Both the position numbers and the translations under genes were made by a program. Of a DNA stretch of 64,000 nucleotides, positions 62,920 through 64,000 are shown one piece after another. The DNA is from an uncultured Pelagibacteraceae bacterium (GTDB taxonomy: Bacteria; Pseudomonadota; Alphaproteobacteria; Pelagibacterales; Pelagibacteraceae), in NCBI GenBank assembly GCA_902584365.1, contig CACHZG010000001.1, positions 101,261-165,260 on the forward strand. The letters run 5' to 3'. How positions within the stretch are numbered: position 1 is the stretch's first letter; each line of letters begins with the position of its first letter. Under the pieces are notes generated by a model. That model did no database searches and was not told the DNA's origin. It worked only from the letters and a program-made list of their open reading frames with translations.

Positions 62920-64000
62920 TTAATTACACTTAGTAATTTCATGCTTTGAAAAAACTCCTTCGATAATTTGTTTACTTTTAAAGCAATACTCTGGTAAAAA
63001 AATTTTAAAATTTTCAATATTTATATTATCTTTTGCATTACTATCAATGATATAAATAACCTCTATATTATTATTTTTTATTTTATTATTAATAAAATTT
63101 TCATAAATTTTAAAATATTTATTATCTTTTAATGGATAGCTATTATTATCATGTGTATACCATCTATTAAGATTATTGAGTTCTTCATCTAATAAAATTG
63201 AGAAAAATTGATAGTCTGTTATTACCATTTTAATCTTTTTGTCAGATTTTATAATGTCCAAACTTTGTTTAATAATTTGGATTTCTATGCTTGGGTTATC
63301 GGGATATATATGTGAAATCCATCTCAAACCTTTAAATTTAGAATCTATAGAATTAGCCTCTATAGCTTTACTTAACTTAACCGACTGTAAATCTATAAAC
63401 TTTCTTTCTAGGACATATTCAAAAAAATATTTAAAAGAGCTTATACTTACTATTAATACAACTATTAAATTCAGAAAAATATTTTTTTTTCCGTAATTTT
63501 TTATCCCGTAATGTGCAAATAAACCTATAATTGGGATTAATGAAAAAATAAAAGTCTGATTTGCAGTTATTAACTGACTAAAAATAAAAAGATAACTAGA
63601 AGAAATTATTAATAGAAAAATAATAATATCATTATTTTTATAATTATTCTGTCGTAAACAACTTATTAAACAATAGATAAGAATTATTAATATTAAATGA
63701 AAGAATTTAAAATGTCCTACCACACTTTTGAGGTTAAAATTTGAATTAAGTGCCACAAAGGCAGAGTCTTCACCTAATATTCTACTTATTCCAATAGACG
63801 AAGGAAACAGAATATATTGATTTATAAATTCCAGTAAAGGAATCTGAAATATGTAAAGAAATAAAAAAAATAAAAGAATAGAAGTAAATACCCCACCCAC
63901 TAGAAAAATGATATTTTTAAAATTTTTTTTCAGAATTAAGTTAAAAAAGATAATTAAACCTGAAAGAAAAATTATATATATGCTTGGAGTTTGCATAAAT
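62920..64000 (-). CDS. Polytopic membrane protein, glycosyltransferase (GT39/ArnT-like) C-terminal part, partial
   Basis: The frame stays open to the window edge, so the gene is probably cut at its 5' end; the first in-window ATG is at 63996. About 358 residues are visible: six to seven hydrophobic helices (1 to about 205), then a C-terminal soluble domain of about 150 residues. This topology resembles the C-terminal half of dolichyl-phosphate-mannose/lipid-linked sugar transferases, but the conserved N-terminal motif is outside the window. It is very rich in Ile, Asn and Lys, and lies 3 bases before sucC, where such a gene would not normally be expected. The function is not certain. Confidence 0.5.
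   Translation of the reverse strand, partial: FMQTPSIYIIFLSGLIIFFNLILKKNFKNIIFLVGGVFTSILLFFLFLYIFQIPLLEFINQYILFPSSIGISRILGEDSAFVALNSNFNLKSVVGHFKFFHLILIILIYCLISCLRQNNYKNNDIIIFLLIISSSYLFIFSQLITANQTFIFSLIPIIGLFAHYGIKNYGKKNIFLNLIVVLIVSISSFKYFFEYVLERKFIDLQSVKLSKAIEANSIDSKFKGLRWISHIYPDNPSIEIQIIKQSLDIIKSDKKIKMVITDYQFFSILLDEELNNLNRWYTHDNNSYPLKDNKYFKIYENFINNKIKNNNIEVIYIIDSNAKDNINIENFKIFLPEYCFKSKQIIEGVFSKHEITKCN

Overview
The window is a strongly A+T-rich, gene-dense piece of a bacterial chromosome. It most likely comes from a marine alphaproteobacterium of the SAR11 clade (Pelagibacterales, 'Candidatus Pelagibacter'-like). Support for this: almost no intergenic space, convergent genes whose stop codons touch or overlap, an alphaproteobacterial hisC-tyrA // metX-metW cluster with a SAM-II-type riboswitch on metX, a TAXI-type TRAP transporter, a Suv3-like helicase, a HIG1-domain protein, Coq7 and the sucCDAB-lpd / atpHAGDC order. 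No transposase, integrase, CRISPR array, rRNA or prophage structural gene was seen. The species call is inference from content and composition.

Region by region. 1-8.7 kb: acetyl-CoA and pyruvate metabolism (end of a thiolase, a histone-deacetylase-family hydrolase, acetoacetyl-CoA synthetase, and pyruvate dehydrogenase E1 and E2, where E1 carries its own lipoyl domain), then a DMT-family exporter and a hotdog thioesterase. 9.1-16 kb: an accessory block of small, secreted or membrane proteins. It holds a zinc-ribbon protein, a secreted 7-residue-repeat protein, a tightly overlapping trio (putative DNA-binding protein, PrsW-type membrane protease, pentameric ligand-gated ion-channel homologue with a PDZ-like N-terminus), a 67-aa membrane protein with a structured leader, an FG-GAP/ASPIC protein, a Cys-rich secreted protein, and two very short genes of 49 and 19 codons. 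A degenerate copy of the thioesterase 3' end at about 13.28-13.36 kb marks the far side of this block and looks like an insertion scar.

15.8-22 kb: a membrane-anchored PQQ-type sugar dehydrogenase-like protein, a TAXI-TRAP permease and its binding protein, and an aminotransferase. 22-26 kb: a Suv3-like helicase, TerB-like protein, ferredoxin and CarD, then a 21-residue, almost purely Lys/Arg peptide gene on the other strand. 26-33 kb: acyl-CoA ligase, tRNA-Leu(CAA), BASS transporter, a regulator with two winged-helix motifs, a DedA-like protein, DsbB, Coq7, HNH endonuclease, esterase, HIG1 protein and TlpA-like thioredoxin. 33.8-41.9 kb: argH-lptM-like-lysA-plsC, hisC-tyrA, riboswitch-metX-metW-gloB. 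41.9-48.4 kb: rplU-rpmA-obgE-proB-proA-nadD-rsfS-ctpA-rppH. 48.4-64 kb (minus strand): sucCDAB-lpd, priA and the F1 ATP synthase genes atpHAGDC. A truncated glycosyltransferase-like membrane protein lies upstream of sucC.

How the genes fit together: PDH makes acetyl-CoA, and the 2-oxoglutarate dehydrogenase and succinyl-CoA synthetase genes continue the TCA cycle. The single lpdA seen here probably serves both 2-oxo-acid dehydrogenases. F1 ATPase, Coq7 and HIG1 belong to respiration; the Arg, Lys, Tyr, His, Met and Pro genes are biosynthetic. The parts most worth a second look are the 9.1-16 kb accessory block, the E1-lipoyl fusion, and the very short genes with strong ribosome binding sites. 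All function calls rest on reading motifs by eye; no database search was possible.
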